A stretch of 64,000 bases of DNA. Origin: Desulfofustis limnaeus. Lineage in GTDB: Bacteria; Desulfobacterota; Desulfobulbia; Desulfobulbales; Desulfocapsaceae. The DNA is taken from positions 930,001 to 994,000 of the forward strand of contig NZ_AP025516.1 of assembly GCF_023169885.1 (NCBI RefSeq), given 5' to 3'. Both the position numbers and the translations under genes were made by a program. The notes below the pieces were generated by a model that ran no database searches, had not been told where the DNA came from, and worked only from the letters and a program-made list of their open reading frames with translations. Shown in pieces: positions 50,722-61,526 of this stretch (positions are counted from its first letter, which is position 1; every line of letters starts with the position of its first letter).

Positions 50722-51644
50722 CAGGCGTCTTTTATTACCAGATCCGTGCTCAGATAGCGCTCGCCGGTGTCGGGCAGGATGACGACGATCGTCTTACCGC
50801 TGTTTTCCGGCCTACGCGCCACCTGCAGCGCCGCCCAGGCGGCGGCGCCCGAAGAGATGCCGCAGAGGATGCCCTCGTCGCGGGCCAGCAGGCGAGCGGT
50901 GTCGATGGCGTCCTCGTTGCTGACCGTGACGATCTCGTCGATGATCTCGCGGTTCAGGATCGGCGGCACGAATCCGGCGCCGATGCCCTGGATCTTATGC
51001 GGACCGGGCTGGCCGCCGGACAGCACCGGCGAGGCGGCCGGTTCCACGGCCACCGCCTTGATGTTCTGGTTGCGTTGTTTGAATACCTCGGCGCACCCGG
51101 TAATGGTGCCGCCGGTGCCGACGCCGGCGACGAAGATATCCACCGTGCCGCCCGTGTCGTGCCAGATCTCTTCGGCGGTGGTGCGGCGGTGTACCGCCGG
51201 GTTGTCCGGGTTGGCAAACTGGTTGGGCATGAAGCTGTTGGAGGTGGCGGCCAGCAGCTCTTCGGCCGTGGCGATCGCTCCTTTCATGCCGCCCGCGGCC
51301 GGGGTCAGTACCAGTTCGGCGCCCAGGTGCTTGAGCAGCATGCGCCGCTCGACGCTCATGGACTCCGGCATGGTCAGGATCAGCCGTATGGACTTGGCGG
51401 CGCAAACGAAGGCCAGTCCCAGTCCGGTGTTGCCGCTGGTGGGCTCGATGATGGTGGTCTGCCCGTTGATCCGGCCGTCGGCCAGGGCGGACTCGATCAT
51501 CGCCACGGCGATGCGGCATTTGACGCTGCCCATGGGGTTTCGTGACTCCTGTTTGGCCAGGATGGTGGCGCCGCTGTCGGCGCCGAAGCGGTGCAGTGAC
51601 AGTAGCGGGGTGCAGCCGTAGGTTTGGGTCAAGGTAAGGGCCAT
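50721..51644 (-). CDS. cysK: Cysteine synthase (O-acetylserine sulfhydrylase)
   Basis: 307 residues, PLP fold type II. The PLP lysine lies in [14 protein letters not shown] (about residue 42), substrate loop [10 protein letters not shown] (about 67-76) and phosphate-binding [10 protein letters not shown] (about 175-184). The C-terminal [11 protein letters not shown] is characteristic of CysK. It combines O-acetylserine and sulfide to cysteine. Note K-C-R-I in place of the more usual K-D-R after the lysine. It follows epsC by 13 bp, the enzyme that makes its substrate. Confidence 0.93.
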   Translation of the reverse strand: MALTLTQTYGCTPLLSLHRFGADSGATILAKQESRNPMGSVKCRIAVAMIESALADGRINGQTTIIEPTSGNTGLGLAFVCAAKSIRLILTMPESMSVERRMLLKHLGAELVLTPAAGGMKGAIATAEELLAATSNSFMPNQFANPDNPAVHRRTTAEEIWHDTGGTVDIFVAGVGTGGTITGCAEVFKQRNQNIKAVAVEPAASPVLSGGQPGPHKIQGIGAGFVPPILNREIIDEIVTVSNEDAIDTARLLARDEGILCGISSGAAAWAALQVARRPENSGKTIVVILPDTGERYLSTDLVIKDA

Positions 51645-51657
51645 GGTCTCCTCCTGG

Positions 51658-52683
<1,026 letters not shown>

Positions 52684-52685
52684 GA

Positions 52686-53288
52686 TCAAGCCTGTTTTTC
52701 GATGATGAAAATGCCGTAGGTGGCGCGCAGGTCGGCAAAACGGCGGATGATGCAGCCGCTGCCGGCATCGGTGTCGGTTTTGATGGCGATCTCTTCCACG
52801 ATCCGGTAGCCCACATCGCGGGCGAAGCGCCGGAAATCCTTGAGGGTAATGACCCTGATGTTGGGCGTGTCGTACCAGTTGTAGGGCAGCTGCTCGCTCT
52901 TCGGTGCCATGCCCCTGAACAGCAGCTGCAGGCGGATCGAGTAGTGGCTGAAATTGGGAAAGCTGACGATGAACCGGCGGCCGATACGCGACAGCGAGTA
53001 GAGCAGCCGGGCCGGCTCCCACACCTGTTGCAGGGTCTGGCTGAGGATCACGTAGTCGAAGCATTTGTCCGGGTAGTCGTCGACCTCTTCGTTCATGTCG
53101 CCCTGCACCACGCTCAGGCCGCGGCTGATGCACTGGGCCGCCTTGGTCTTGTCCTGCTCGATGCCGCTGCCGATCACCTGCTTATTCTCGGCCAGCCAGG
53201 CGAGCAGGTCGCCGCCGCCGCAGCCCAGGTCAAGCACGCGGCTGCCGGGCTCGATGCGTGAGGCGATGACCCGCAGGTCAAAGCGCAT
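52686..53288 (-). CDS. metW: MetW, methionine biosynthesis protein
   Basis: 200 residues, MetW-family SAM methyltransferase fold with VLDLGCGGGDLLAWLAENK (about 20-38) and the family marks NEEVDDYPDKCFDYVILSQTLQQV and LPYNWYDTPNIRVITLKDF. MetW regulates or assists homoserine acetylation and lies after metX in many bacteria, as here (4 bp gap). The start at MRFDLRVI is the family start. Confidence 0.92.
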   Translation of the reverse strand: MRFDLRVIASRIEPGSRVLDLGCGGGDLLAWLAENKQVIGSGIEQDKTKAAQCISRGLSVVQGDMNEEVDDYPDKCFDYVILSQTLQQVWEPARLLYSLSRIGRRFIVSFPNFSHYSIRLQLLFRGMAPKSEQLPYNWYDTPNIRVITLKDFRRFARDVGYRIVEEIAIKTDTDAGSGCIIRRFADLRATYGIFIIEKQA

Positions 53289-53292
53289 GGTA

Positions 53293-54462
53293 TCAATAGC
53301 GGTGGACACTGCCCAGAAATCCTCCCACCAGTTCGCCGAGCCGTTTGTCCGGGATAAGAAAGGCGTCATGCCCGCAATCGGCTTCGATTTCGCAGAAACT
53401 GACGTTCAGCCCGACCCGTTTGAGCGCTTTTACCAGTTCCTTGGACTGATAGGTCGGGTAGAGCCAGTCCGAGGTGTAGCTGATGACCAGGAACCGGGTG
53501 GCGGCTCCGGCCAGGTCGCGGATGGAACGGGACGGCTCTTTGCGATCAACCAGGTCGAAATAGTCGGCGGCCTTGGTGATGTAGAGCAGCGAGTTGGCGT
53601 CGAAGCGGCGAACGAACTTGGAGCCCTGGTGGCGCAGGTAGCTCTCCACCTGGAAATCCACGTCGAGCCCGTAGCTGAAGTTGTCCCGGTCCTGCAGACG
53701 GCGGCCGAACTTGCGGCGCAGCGCCTCGTCGGAAAGGTAGGTGACGTGGCCGATCATCCGGGCCACCGCCAGGCCGAGATGCGGGGCCTCGCTGTCGTAA
53801 TAGTTGCCGCGTTGCCAGCGAGGATCGGTCATGATCGCCTGCCGGGCTACCTCGTTGAAGGCGATGGCCAGAGCCGAATGGCGCATGGTGGTGGCCACCG
53901 GGATGGCGGCGCGGACCCGTTGCGGGTAGCGGACACACCACTCGAGCACCTGCATGCCGCCCACCGAGCCGCCGATGACCCCGTGCAGCTTGTCGATGCC
54001 CAGATGATCGAGCAGCGCCCTTTGGGTCTCCACCATGTCGCCGATGGTCACCATCGGGAATTCGGGGCCGTAGGGCGTGCCGGTGGCCGGGTTGATCGAC
54101 GATGGCCCGGTGGAGCCGGAGCAGCTGCCGAGAATGTTGGCGCAGATGACGAAGTAGCGGTTGGTATCCAATCCCTTGCCCGGGCCGATCAGGCTGTCCC
54201 ACCAGCCCGGTTTGGCCCCCGGCTGGTCGTCGGGGGAAAAACCGGCGGCGTGGGAGTCGCCGGAAAAGGCGTGGCAGACCAGCACCGCATTGTCCCGGGC
54301 CGAGGTCAGCCGGCCCCAGGTCTCGTAGGCGACGGTCACCGGGCCGAGCCGGGCGCCGCTCTCCAGCACCAGTTCGTGGGGCGGTTCGGCGAAGGTGAAA
54401 AACCGCTTCGCGCTGATTCCGGCCGAGCCCACCTGCAGGTATGTTTCCGTCGCCTGGTTCAT
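53293..54462 (-). CDS. metX: Homoserine O-acetyltransferase MetX
   Basis: 389 residues, alpha/beta-hydrolase fold acyltransferase. Nucleophile in VIGGSVGGMQVLEW (serine about 155), with the conserved HAFSGDSHAAG, SSINPATG and the catalytic pair SDWLYP and DCGHDAFL (histidine near 360). It makes O-acetylhomoserine for MetY (or O-succinyl, not resolvable by eye). It is downstream of metY by 14 bp. Confidence 0.93.
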   Translation of the reverse strand: MNQATETYLQVGSAGISAKRFFTFAEPPHELVLESGARLGPVTVAYETWGRLTSARDNAVLVCHAFSGDSHAAGFSPDDQPGAKPGWWDSLIGPGKGLDTNRYFVICANILGSCSGSTGPSSINPATGTPYGPEFPMVTIGDMVETQRALLDHLGIDKLHGVIGGSVGGMQVLEWCVRYPQRVRAAIPVATTMRHSALAIAFNEVARQAIMTDPRWQRGNYYDSEAPHLGLAVARMIGHVTYLSDEALRRKFGRRLQDRDNFSYGLDVDFQVESYLRHQGSKFVRRFDANSLLYITKAADYFDLVDRKEPSRSIRDLAGAATRFLVISYTSDWLYPTYQSKELVKALKRVGLNVSFCEIEADCGHDAFLIPDKRLGELVGGFLGSVHRY

Positions 54463-54476
54463 ACACCCGTCTGTTC

Positions 54477-55754
54477 TTATACGGCCTTGGCCAGGGCCTG
54501 GTCAAGGTCGGCGACGATGTCGTCGATGTGCTCGATGCCGATGGACAGCCGGATCATTTCTTCCTTGATGCCGGCTTCGGCCAGCTGTTCGGGTGACAGC
54601 TGCGAGTGGGTGGTTGAGGCCGGGTGGATGGCCAGCGATTTAGCGTCACCCACGTTGGCCAGGTGCGAGAACAGGCCGAGATTCTCGATGAAGGTCCGAC
54701 CAGCCTGCAGGCCGCCCTTGATGCCGAAAGTGACCATGCCGCCGAAACCGTTCTTCAGGTATCTAACGGCGTTTTCATGGCCGGGCGATCCTTTGCGGCC
54801 CGGATAGTAGATCCAGGCGACGTCGGGGTGGCTGCTCAGGTGGTCGGCCACGGCGGCGGCGTTGCTGCAGTGCCGCTCCATGCGCAGCGCCAAGGTCTCG
54901 ATACCCTGCAGGAACAGCCAGCAGTTGTCCGGCGAGATGGCGGCGCCCAAATTGCGCAAGGGTACCAAGCGCATGCGCAGGGCAAAGGCCACCGGGTTCA
55001 GGTCGCCCAGGTCGTGGGCGTAACGCAGGCCGTGGTAGGAATCGTCCGGCTCGTTGTAGAGCTTGAATTTCGGGTCGGTCCAGTCGAACCGGCCGGCGTC
55101 GATGACGATGCCGCCGATGCCGGTGCCGTGCCCGCCGATCCATTTGGTCAGGGAGTGGACCACCACGTCGGCGCCGAAATCAATGGGGCGAAGCAGGCTG
55201 GGCGGGGTGAAGGTGGAATCGACGATCAGCGGCAGGTGATGTTTGCGGGCCACGGCGGCGATGCCGTCGAAATCGATGACGTTGAGGGTCGGGTTGCCGA
55301 TGGTCTCGACGAAGATGGCCCGGGTCCGGTCGTTGATCGCCTGTTCGAAGTTGGCCGGGTTCTCCGGGTCCACCAAGCGCACGGTGATACCGAACTGGGG
55401 CAGGATCGAGGCGAACTGGATATAGGTGCCGCCGTAGAGGTCGTTGGCGGCCACCACCTCGTCGCCCTGCTGGCAGATATTGATGATCGTGTAGAAGATC
55501 GCCGAGGTGCCCGAGGCCAGTGCCAGGGCGGCGGCGCCGCCTTCCAATTGGGCCATGCGTTTTTCGAGTACGTCCTGAGTGGGGTTGCCGATGCGGGTGT
55601 AGATATTGCCCAGTTCCTTGAGAGCAAAGAGGTTGGCTGCATGTTCCGTGGACTTGAACACATAGGAGCTGGTGCGGTAAACCGGCAAGGCTCGCGACAG
55701 CGTGTCCTGGTCGATGGTCTGGCCGCCGTGCAGGGCGATGGTCTCGAATTTCAT
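54477..55754 (-). CDS. metY: O-acetylhomoserine aminocarboxypropyltransferase (sulfhydrylase) MetY
   Basis: 425 residues, Cys/Met metabolism PLP enzyme. N-terminal FETIALHGGQ, YTRIGNPTQDVLEKRMAQLEGG (about 60-80), and the PLP lysine in VVHSLTKWIGGHGTGIGG (about 205). The C-terminal SIGIEHIDDIVADLDQAL is typical. It uses sulfide and O-acetylhomoserine to form homocysteine (direct sulfhydrylation), fitting an anaerobe with abundant sulfide. The start at MKFETI has GAGGAA upstream. First enzyme gene of the sulfur amino acid operon after the TPR gene. Confidence 0.93.
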   Translation of the reverse strand: MKFETIALHGGQTIDQDTLSRALPVYRTSSYVFKSTEHAANLFALKELGNIYTRIGNPTQDVLEKRMAQLEGGAAALALASGTSAIFYTIINICQQGDEVVAANDLYGGTYIQFASILPQFGITVRLVDPENPANFEQAINDRTRAIFVETIGNPTLNVIDFDGIAAVARKHHLPLIVDSTFTPPSLLRPIDFGADVVVHSLTKWIGGHGTGIGGIVIDAGRFDWTDPKFKLYNEPDDSYHGLRYAHDLGDLNPVAFALRMRLVPLRNLGAAISPDNCWLFLQGIETLALRMERHCSNAAAVADHLSSHPDVAWIYYPGRKGSPGHENAVRYLKNGFGGMVTFGIKGGLQAGRTFIENLGLFSHLANVGDAKSLAIHPASTTHSQLSPEQLAEAGIKEEMIRLSIGIEHIDDIVADLDQALAKAV

Positions 55755-55788
55755 GGATTCCTCCCGCTGCGGCATCAGGGGTGCCGCT

Positions 55789-56382
55789 TTATGGTTGTTG
55801 TTCGCTTTTTACGGTTTCGATGAATTCCCGGAGCAACCGGTTGTTGGCCATCCGGTAATCGTTGTTCAGGGTCAGTACCGATTGCCAGGCGGTGAGCGCC
55901 TCATCGGTGCGGCCCAGGTCGAAGTGCAGCACGATACCCCGGTTGAACCGCGACTGCAGATGGTTGGGATCGAGTGCCGCCGCCTTGTCGAAGGCCTCGA
56001 GCGCCTTCTGCGGATCGTTCGACCGGCGGTACATGACGCCCAGATCGGTCCACAGGTCGGCGTCGTCACCCTTGAGTTCCAGGGCTTTTTGGTAGGCACC
56101 GATCGCTTTTTGCACCTGATCGGTGTCGAAATAGAGGTGCGCCAGCTGCGTCCAGGCCTGCACGTCTTCGGGGTTTTTGGTTACCGCCCCTTCCAGGTGC
56201 TGGATCGCGTGGTCCTGCTCTTTGGCCAGGGCCTCCGGGGAGGCGGCCGGTCCGCTGACAGCCGGAGTGGAGCCGATCCGGTAGACGGTAAATACCGTGC
56301 CGGCCAGAAAGCCGGCGACAAAGACGAGCAGGATGGTGATGTAAAAGGTCTGTTTGCTGACGGTTGGTGCCGGTGTTGCCAT
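55789..56382 (-). CDS. Membrane-anchored TPR protein
   Basis: 197 residues. One N-terminal membrane helix (about 10-32) anchors a periplasm- or cytosol-facing domain with three to four tetratricopeptide repeats (from about 60: VQAWTQLAHLYFDTDQVQKAIGAYQKAL, ADLWTDLGVMYRRSNDPQKALEAFDKAAAL, LQSRFNRGIVLHFDLGRTDEALTAW). GAGG lies 6 nt before the ATG. It sits at the head of the met/cys operon, separated from metY by 34 bp. The role is presumably protein interaction; no direct link to sulfur metabolism is known. Confidence 0.87.
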   Translation of the reverse strand: MATPAPTVSKQTFYITILLVFVAGFLAGTVFTVYRIGSTPAVSGPAASPEALAKEQDHAIQHLEGAVTKNPEDVQAWTQLAHLYFDTDQVQKAIGAYQKALELKGDDADLWTDLGVMYRRSNDPQKALEAFDKAAALDPNHLQSRFNRGIVLHFDLGRTDEALTAWQSVLTLNNDYRMANNRLLREFIETVKSEQQP

Positions 56383-56737
56383 TCGTTCCTCTGCTGGGTA
56401 AAAGGGATCTGAGTGCGCAGATTCCTCGGTGGGTCGGGATATCTGCAGATAATAGCCATCAAACAGGGAATTTCCATACCACAAAGTGATATAGTTGCGC
56501 AATGGCTGCGCTTCCGTCGCCAGGGGCCAATCGATGCTGGACAGATGCCGGCCAATCATGGCATCATGGGAGAAACGATTCTTCTTATACCCGGTTGCTG
56601 CCACGACAAGAACAACCGCACCCACGCGTGCCCTCTCAAGACTCATTTCCGGAGTGCGGTCCCGGCGCAGCTTCACCGGCAGGTGCCCAACGGAATCCGA
56701 AGAAGATGTCTGATCCTCATGTGCTGGAGACCTATCG
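56383..56737. other. Divergent promoter region between the TPR gene and glgP
   Basis: 355 bp between divergent genes. It must contain two promoters. I looked for a SAM or S-adenosylhomocysteine riboswitch in front of the met operon and saw no recognisable core. Confidence 0.6.
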
Positions 56738-59227
56738 ATGACGACACCGACCCCCGATGTGCTCAGTGAAGCCGAACAAGGACGATGCCAGGAATTCTTC
56801 CCGACAACCGCCAACTCCATCCAGAACAACATCATTCACCACCTGATGAGCTTTCAGGGGCGCGACCCCGAGCGCTCCGGGGCCTCCGACATTTACAAGG
56901 CGCTGGCCTTTACCATGCGCGACATCATGGTGGAAAAATGGATCAAAACGCAGAAAACCTACTACGCCAAGGAAAAAAAGCGCGTCTATTACCTCTCCCT
57001 GGAGTTTCTCATCGGCCGCTCTCTGAGCAACGCCATCATCAATCTCGGGCTCTGGGACGAGGTGAAGCAGGCGGTGGAAGGGCTCGGCTATTCCCTGGGC
57101 GAGATCAGCGAGCAGGAAGAGGATGCGGCCCTGGGCAACGGTGGTCTTGGTCGGCTGGCCGCCTGCTTCATGGATTCCATCGCCACCTTGAAGATCCCCG
57201 CCTATGGCTACGGAATCCGTTACGAGTACGGGCTGTTCAACCAGCAGTTGATCAACGGTTACCAGGTGGAGAGCCCCGACAACTGGCTGCGCTACGGGAC
57301 GCCGTGGGAATTCGAGCGGCGGGTGCCGGTGTTCTGCGTCCAGTTCTACGGTAAGGTGACTACCTACCAGGATGAGAAGGGCTGCTTTCGCACCAAGTGG
57401 ATCGACACCGAGGACGTCATGGCCATGCCCTGCGACATGCTGGTGCCCGGCTACAAGAACGATCACGTGATCAACATGCGGTTCTGGGCGGCCCGGGCCT
57501 CCCGGGAGTTGGATCTGACCCACTTCGGCGAGGGCGATTACATCGGCGCCGTCCAGCACAAGGTCAGTTCGGAGACCATCTCCAAGGTACTCTATCCGCC
57601 TGATCACAACTATGCCGGCCAGGAACTGCGGTTGAAGCAGCAATACTTCTTCGTTTGCGCCACCTTCCAGGACATCATGCGCCGCTACAAGAAGAAGAAC
57701 GCCATGTTCGACGATTTCAACGATCAGGTGGCGGTCCAGCTCAACGACACCCATCCGGCCATCGCCATCCCTGAGTTGATGCGGCTGCTGCTCGACGTGG
57801 AAGGGCTCAATTGGGAGAAGGCCTGGGATGTTTGCACCAAAACCTTTGCCTACACCAACCATACGCTGATGCCGGAGGCGCTGGAGCGCTGGTCGGTGGA
57901 CCTGATGGGCAAAGTGCTGCCGCGGCATCTGCAGATTATCTACGAGATCAACCAGCGTTTCCTCGACCAGGTGGCGCAGCAGTATCCCGGCGATATCGAC
58001 AAGCTGCGGCGGATGTCGATCATCGAGGAGGGATACCCGAAGATGGTCCGCATGGCCCACCTGGCGGTGATCGGCTCCCATTCGGTCAACGGCGTGGCGG
58101 CGTTGCACACGCAATTGCTCAAGGAGCGGACCTTCAAGGATTTTCACGCCCTGTATCCGGATCGGTTCAACTCCAAGACCAACGGTATCACCCCGCGCCG
58201 CTGGCTGCTGACGGCCAATCCGGAGCTGGCCGGACTGATCAACAGCCGCATCGGCACCGGCTGGGAGGTGGATCTGGAAGAGCTGCGCACCTTGGAACCG
58301 CTGGCCGACGACCCGGAGTTCCGTGAGGCGTTCTGGCAGGTGAAGCTGAACAACAAAAAACGGTTGACCGATTACATCCAGCTCACCACCGGCGTCGAAG
58401 TCATCCCGGAAACCATGTTCGACGTGCAGGTGAAACGCATTCACGAGTACAAGCGGCAGTTGCTCAACGCCCTGCACGTGATTTACCTCTACCAGAAATT
58501 CGTCAGTGAGCCCGATCTCGAGCTGCCGCCGCGCACCGTGATCTTTGCCGGCAAGGCGGCGCCCTCCTATTGGCGGGCCAAGCTGATCATCAAGCTGATC
58601 AACGCCATCGCCGAGGTGGTCAATCACGATCCGCGCATCGGCGACCGGCTGCGCGTCGTCTTTTTGCCCAACTACAACGTCAGTCAGGCCGAGTTGATCA
58701 TCCCGGCGGCCGATCTCTCCGAGCAGATCTCCACGGCCGGCACCGAAGCCTCGGGGACCGGCAATATGAAATTCGCCCTGAACGGCGCCTTGACCATCGG
58801 CACCCTGGACGGGGCAAATATCGAGATCCGTGAGGAAGTGGGTGAGGAAAACATCTTTATCTTTGGCCTCAACGCCGAGGAGGCGGCCTTTGAGCGGATC
58901 CGCAACAGCCGCACCCCGGAGCAGATCTGCCGCGACAACCCCGAGGTGGCCGAAGTCATGGAAGCGCTGGCCGACGGCTCGTTCGCCCAGGGCGATCGCA
59001 ACCTCTTCAAGCCGCTGGTCGACAGTCTGATGAGCCCGCATGACCAATACCTGCTGATTCGTGATTTCGAGTCGTATCTCGCCTGTCAGCAGCGAGTCAA
59101 CGAGGCCTTTCTGGATCAGCAGTGCTGGCTGCGAATGGCCGTGCTCAACGTCGCCCGGATGGGAAAATTCTCCACCGACCGGACGATCCGGCAGTACGCC
59201 AACGAGATCTGGGGCATCCCGGTCTGA
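56738..59227 (+). CDS. glgP: Glycogen/starch/alpha-glucan phosphorylase
   Basis: 829 residues, full length for the family. N-terminal RVYYLSLEFLIGRSLSNAIINLG (about 83-105), EEDAALGNGGLGRLAACFMDS (about 127-147, the glycine-rich region), and the C-terminal PLP site AGTEASGTGNMKFALNGALTIGTLDGAN (about 665-692, lysine in NMKFALNG). It releases glucose-1-phosphate from storage glucan. It is monocistronic and convergent with the chemoreceptor gene. Confidence 0.95.
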   Translation: MTTPTPDVLSEAEQGRCQEFFPTTANSIQNNIIHHLMSFQGRDPERSGASDIYKALAFTMRDIMVEKWIKTQKTYYAKEKKRVYYLSLEFLIGRSLSNAIINLGLWDEVKQAVEGLGYSLGEISEQEEDAALGNGGLGRLAACFMDSIATLKIPAYGYGIRYEYGLFNQQLINGYQVESPDNWLRYGTPWEFERRVPVFCVQFYGKVTTYQDEKGCFRTKWIDTEDVMAMPCDMLVPGYKNDHVINMRFWAARASRELDLTHFGEGDYIGAVQHKVSSETISKVLYPPDHNYAGQELRLKQQYFFVCATFQDIMRRYKKKNAMFDDFNDQVAVQLNDTHPAIAIPELMRLLLDVEGLNWEKAWDVCTKTFAYTNHTLMPEALERWSVDLMGKVLPRHLQIIYEINQRFLDQVAQQYPGDIDKLRRMSIIEEGYPKMVRMAHLAVIGSHSVNGVAALHTQLLKERTFKDFHALYPDRFNSKTNGITPRRWLLTANPELAGLINSRIGTGWEVDLEELRTLEPLADDPEFREAFWQVKLNNKKRLTDYIQLTTGVEVIPETMFDVQVKRIHEYKRQLLNALHVIYLYQKFVSEPDLELPPRTVIFAGKAAPSYWRAKLIIKLINAIAEVVNHDPRIGDRLRVVFLPNYNVSQAELIIPAADLSEQISTAGTEASGTGNMKFALNGALTIGTLDGANIEIREEVGEENIFIFGLNAEEAAFERIRNSRTPEQICRDNPEVAEVMEALADGSFAQGDRNLFKPLVDSLMSPHDQYLLIRDFESYLACQQRVNEAFLDQQCWLRMAVLNVARMGKFSTDRTIRQYANEIWGIPV

Positions 59228-59249
59228 TGTCGGCCCCGATGGGGCGGCT

Positions 59250-60986
59250 CTAACCGAACTGCTTGGGATCGAAGCCGATAATCAGGGCGCCCCAGTGTTT
59301 GGAGCCGAGCATGATTGGCAGGGACAGGTCGTTGATGATTTCGCCGGTGTCGCGCATGTAGGTCTGCAGCAGGAGCGGCTTGGTGTGGCTGCAGCGCCGC
59401 TTTTCCGTCTTGTTGCTGTTGAACATCCGCATGTGCCGGCTGTAGAGCAGATCCTGGCGCGGGTCGCCGCTCGGTGGGCGGGAAATCTCGCTGTGGTGGG
59501 TCGGGGCATAGCCGTTGCGGTCCACGGCGATGCTGTAGATGACCCCGGCCATCTCCTTGCGCAGGCTGTCGAAGAGCGGCTGCAGGGTGCGGTGGAAAGC
59601 GGCGGTATAGACGGTCTCGTACTTCTGCGGGTTGGTGTTCGGTACCGAGCGGTAGGAGGTGTCGAACAGGTTGGCCCCGCTTTTCTGCAGGCCGGCCAGT
59701 TCCTGCTGAACCCGGTCGCGCGAGTGCTGCGCCCAGCCGATGAGCCGGTCGAAGGTGCCTTCGCCGGTGCGGAAGTTGGAGACCATTTCCAGCATCGATT
59801 CGGTCAGTTCGCTCAGGGTCTCCACCGACGCCTCGCTACGCTGCATGGAGCCTGAAATCTCCTGACAGAGCACATCGATGCCGGTAACATTATCGGCCAC
59901 CTCGTTGTTGGTGGTGGACAGTTCGGTCATGGCGGCGGCGACCTTCATCAACTGGTCGTTGACCTGTTCGAAATCGTGGACCATATGGTCGAAGTTGCCG
60001 GTGGTCCGGTCGATGACTTCGCTGGTGGCGGCGGTATAATCGTTTATTTCTCTGGTGCCGCTCTCGGTTTTTTCGACGATGGCGATCATCGCCTGTACGT
60101 TGGCGCTGATCTCGGTGGTTGCCGGTTTGACCCGTTTGGCCAGTTCCCGCACCTCTTCGGCGACAACCGCAAATCCTTTGCCGTGTTCGCCGGCCCGGGC
60201 TGCCTCGATGGTGGCGTTCAGGGACAGCAGGTTGGTCTGCTCGGCAATGTCATTGATGGTGGAGACCACCTTCATGATGGAGGCGGAGCTCCGGCCCAAT
60301 TCTTCTACCGTTTGCTGGAACAGATCCACCGCCTGGCGGATCTGCCTGATCTTCTCGGTCACCTCGAGGAGTTCGGTGTAGGAGTTCTTAATCACCGTCA
60401 GGTTGGTGGTGTTGTTGTCGGCAACGTATTGCACGCTCCTGGAGACCTCGGAGATGGCGTTGCTCGATTGGGTGCTGGCCGATGACACCTCGTGGGATAT
60501 CTCCTGCTGGCGGGACGCCCTGGAAGCCGTTGAGGAGACGAGACTGCTGACCTTGGTGGTGTCGATGGCGATGTTGATTCCGATGCGCCTGATATCGTCG
60601 ACCAGCAGGCGGATACCGCCCAGGACGGCGCCGTAGCCGGAGCGGAGCTGTTTGCCGGCCTCGGTCTCGGCTTTGTCCTGCGGCAGATAGAGGCGGATTT
60701 CCTTGCTCTCGGTGGCAAAAAGCGTCTCGATGTCGTCACCGATGCGCCGGTGATCGTGACGCAACGCCAGGCTCAGCGCCACCCCGGACACGAGCGCTGC
60801 CAGCAGGACGACGCCGGCCGAAAGTGCCAAAAGAAAACGGAGATCGGGGAGAAATAAGGCCCCGCCGAGCAGTGCGGCACCCAGCAGGTGGAGGCCGAGC
60901 AGCAACCAGACACCACCGCCGGTCTTGGCGCGAAAGGATGGAAACAGCGAGTGAACCGAGCGGGCCAGAAGAGAAGATTCGGACAT
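59250..60986 (-). CDS. Methyl-accepting chemotaxis protein with C-terminal sensor domain
   Basis: 578 residues. Two N-terminal membrane helices (about 25-45 and 48-72) are followed directly by the signalling coiled coil, with the conserved hairpin tip [35 protein letters not shown] (about 254-288). The sensor lies after it: about 420-578, PAS/Cache-like, with [34 protein letters not shown] and [19 protein letters not shown], resembling single-Cache/PAS ligand domains. This inverted order (signalling before sensing) implies a cytoplasmic ligand. The ATG at 60986 is preferred over 60998. Confidence 0.9.
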   Translation of the reverse strand: MSESSLLARSVHSLFPSFRAKTGGGVWLLLGLHLLGAALLGGALFLPDLRFLLALSAGVVLLAALVSGVALSLALRHDHRRIGDDIETLFATESKEIRLYLPQDKAETEAGKQLRSGYGAVLGGIRLLVDDIRRIGINIAIDTTKVSSLVSSTASRASRQQEISHEVSSASTQSSNAISEVSRSVQYVADNNTTNLTVIKNSYTELLEVTEKIRQIRQAVDLFQQTVEELGRSSASIMKVVSTINDIAEQTNLLSLNATIEAARAGEHGKGFAVVAEEVRELAKRVKPATTEISANVQAMIAIVEKTESGTREINDYTAATSEVIDRTTGNFDHMVHDFEQVNDQLMKVAAAMTELSTTNNEVADNVTGIDVLCQEISGSMQRSEASVETLSELTESMLEMVSNFRTGEGTFDRLIGWAQHSRDRVQQELAGLQKSGANLFDTSYRSVPNTNPQKYETVYTAAFHRTLQPLFDSLRKEMAGVIYSIAVDRNGYAPTHHSEISRPPSGDPRQDLLYSRHMRMFNSNKTEKRRCSHTKPLLLQTYMRDTGEIINDLSLPIMLGSKHWGALIIGFDPKQFG

Positions 60987-61526
60987 ACCATGCCTCATGA
61001 TGCTGACTGATCGATCTGAGCTGCAGCCGGATCAACCGGCGACCGTATGACGACTCGTTCACCGCCGTTCCCCGTACTCGGAAACGATGGAAACGGCTTT
61101 ATCATAGCACAATTGATCAGCAATTCCAGAAATGGTGAAGAAAAAAAACGAGCCACCGGCGCTCTGCGACGATCACGGCAGGATAGGGGGATGGCCGGGA
61201 AAACGAGACAGTTTCCTGCCATGTCAGGGCGCCAATTCCGATTGACGGAATTGCTACTGCACAGTAATACTTACGCATTAGTGGAGCTTCATTTACTCAA
61301 CGAACTTGGCATGACGCGAGCAGGGGTTATACACGCCAGCGCTGGCGGATGCTCAACTGCAGGAAGAGGGTCCCGGACGTCAGCGGCATGGCAACAAATC
61401 CGGTCTGCCGCCTCACTGAAGGGGAGCTCAAAACGTGACAAGGAGGTGATCGCGTACCTGAGAACGAAGCACTGAGTGCCTGACTTGCAACATCATCAAG
61501 ACAAACGACCAAAGGAGAAAAAGAGC
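60987..61526. other. 540-bp non-coding region between the chemoreceptor gene and nrfA
   Basis: Open frames here match no family I recognise. It probably carries the nrfA promoter. I saw no clear FNR/NarL-like palindrome or terminator. Confidence 0.55.

Noticed and set aside
56383-56737. SAM or SAH riboswitch in front of the met operon
   Set aside because: No recognisable conserved core or stem arrangement was seen in the region.
56732-59047. 771-codon minus-strand frame over glgP
   Set aside because: Antisense shadow; glgP has complete phosphorylase motifs.
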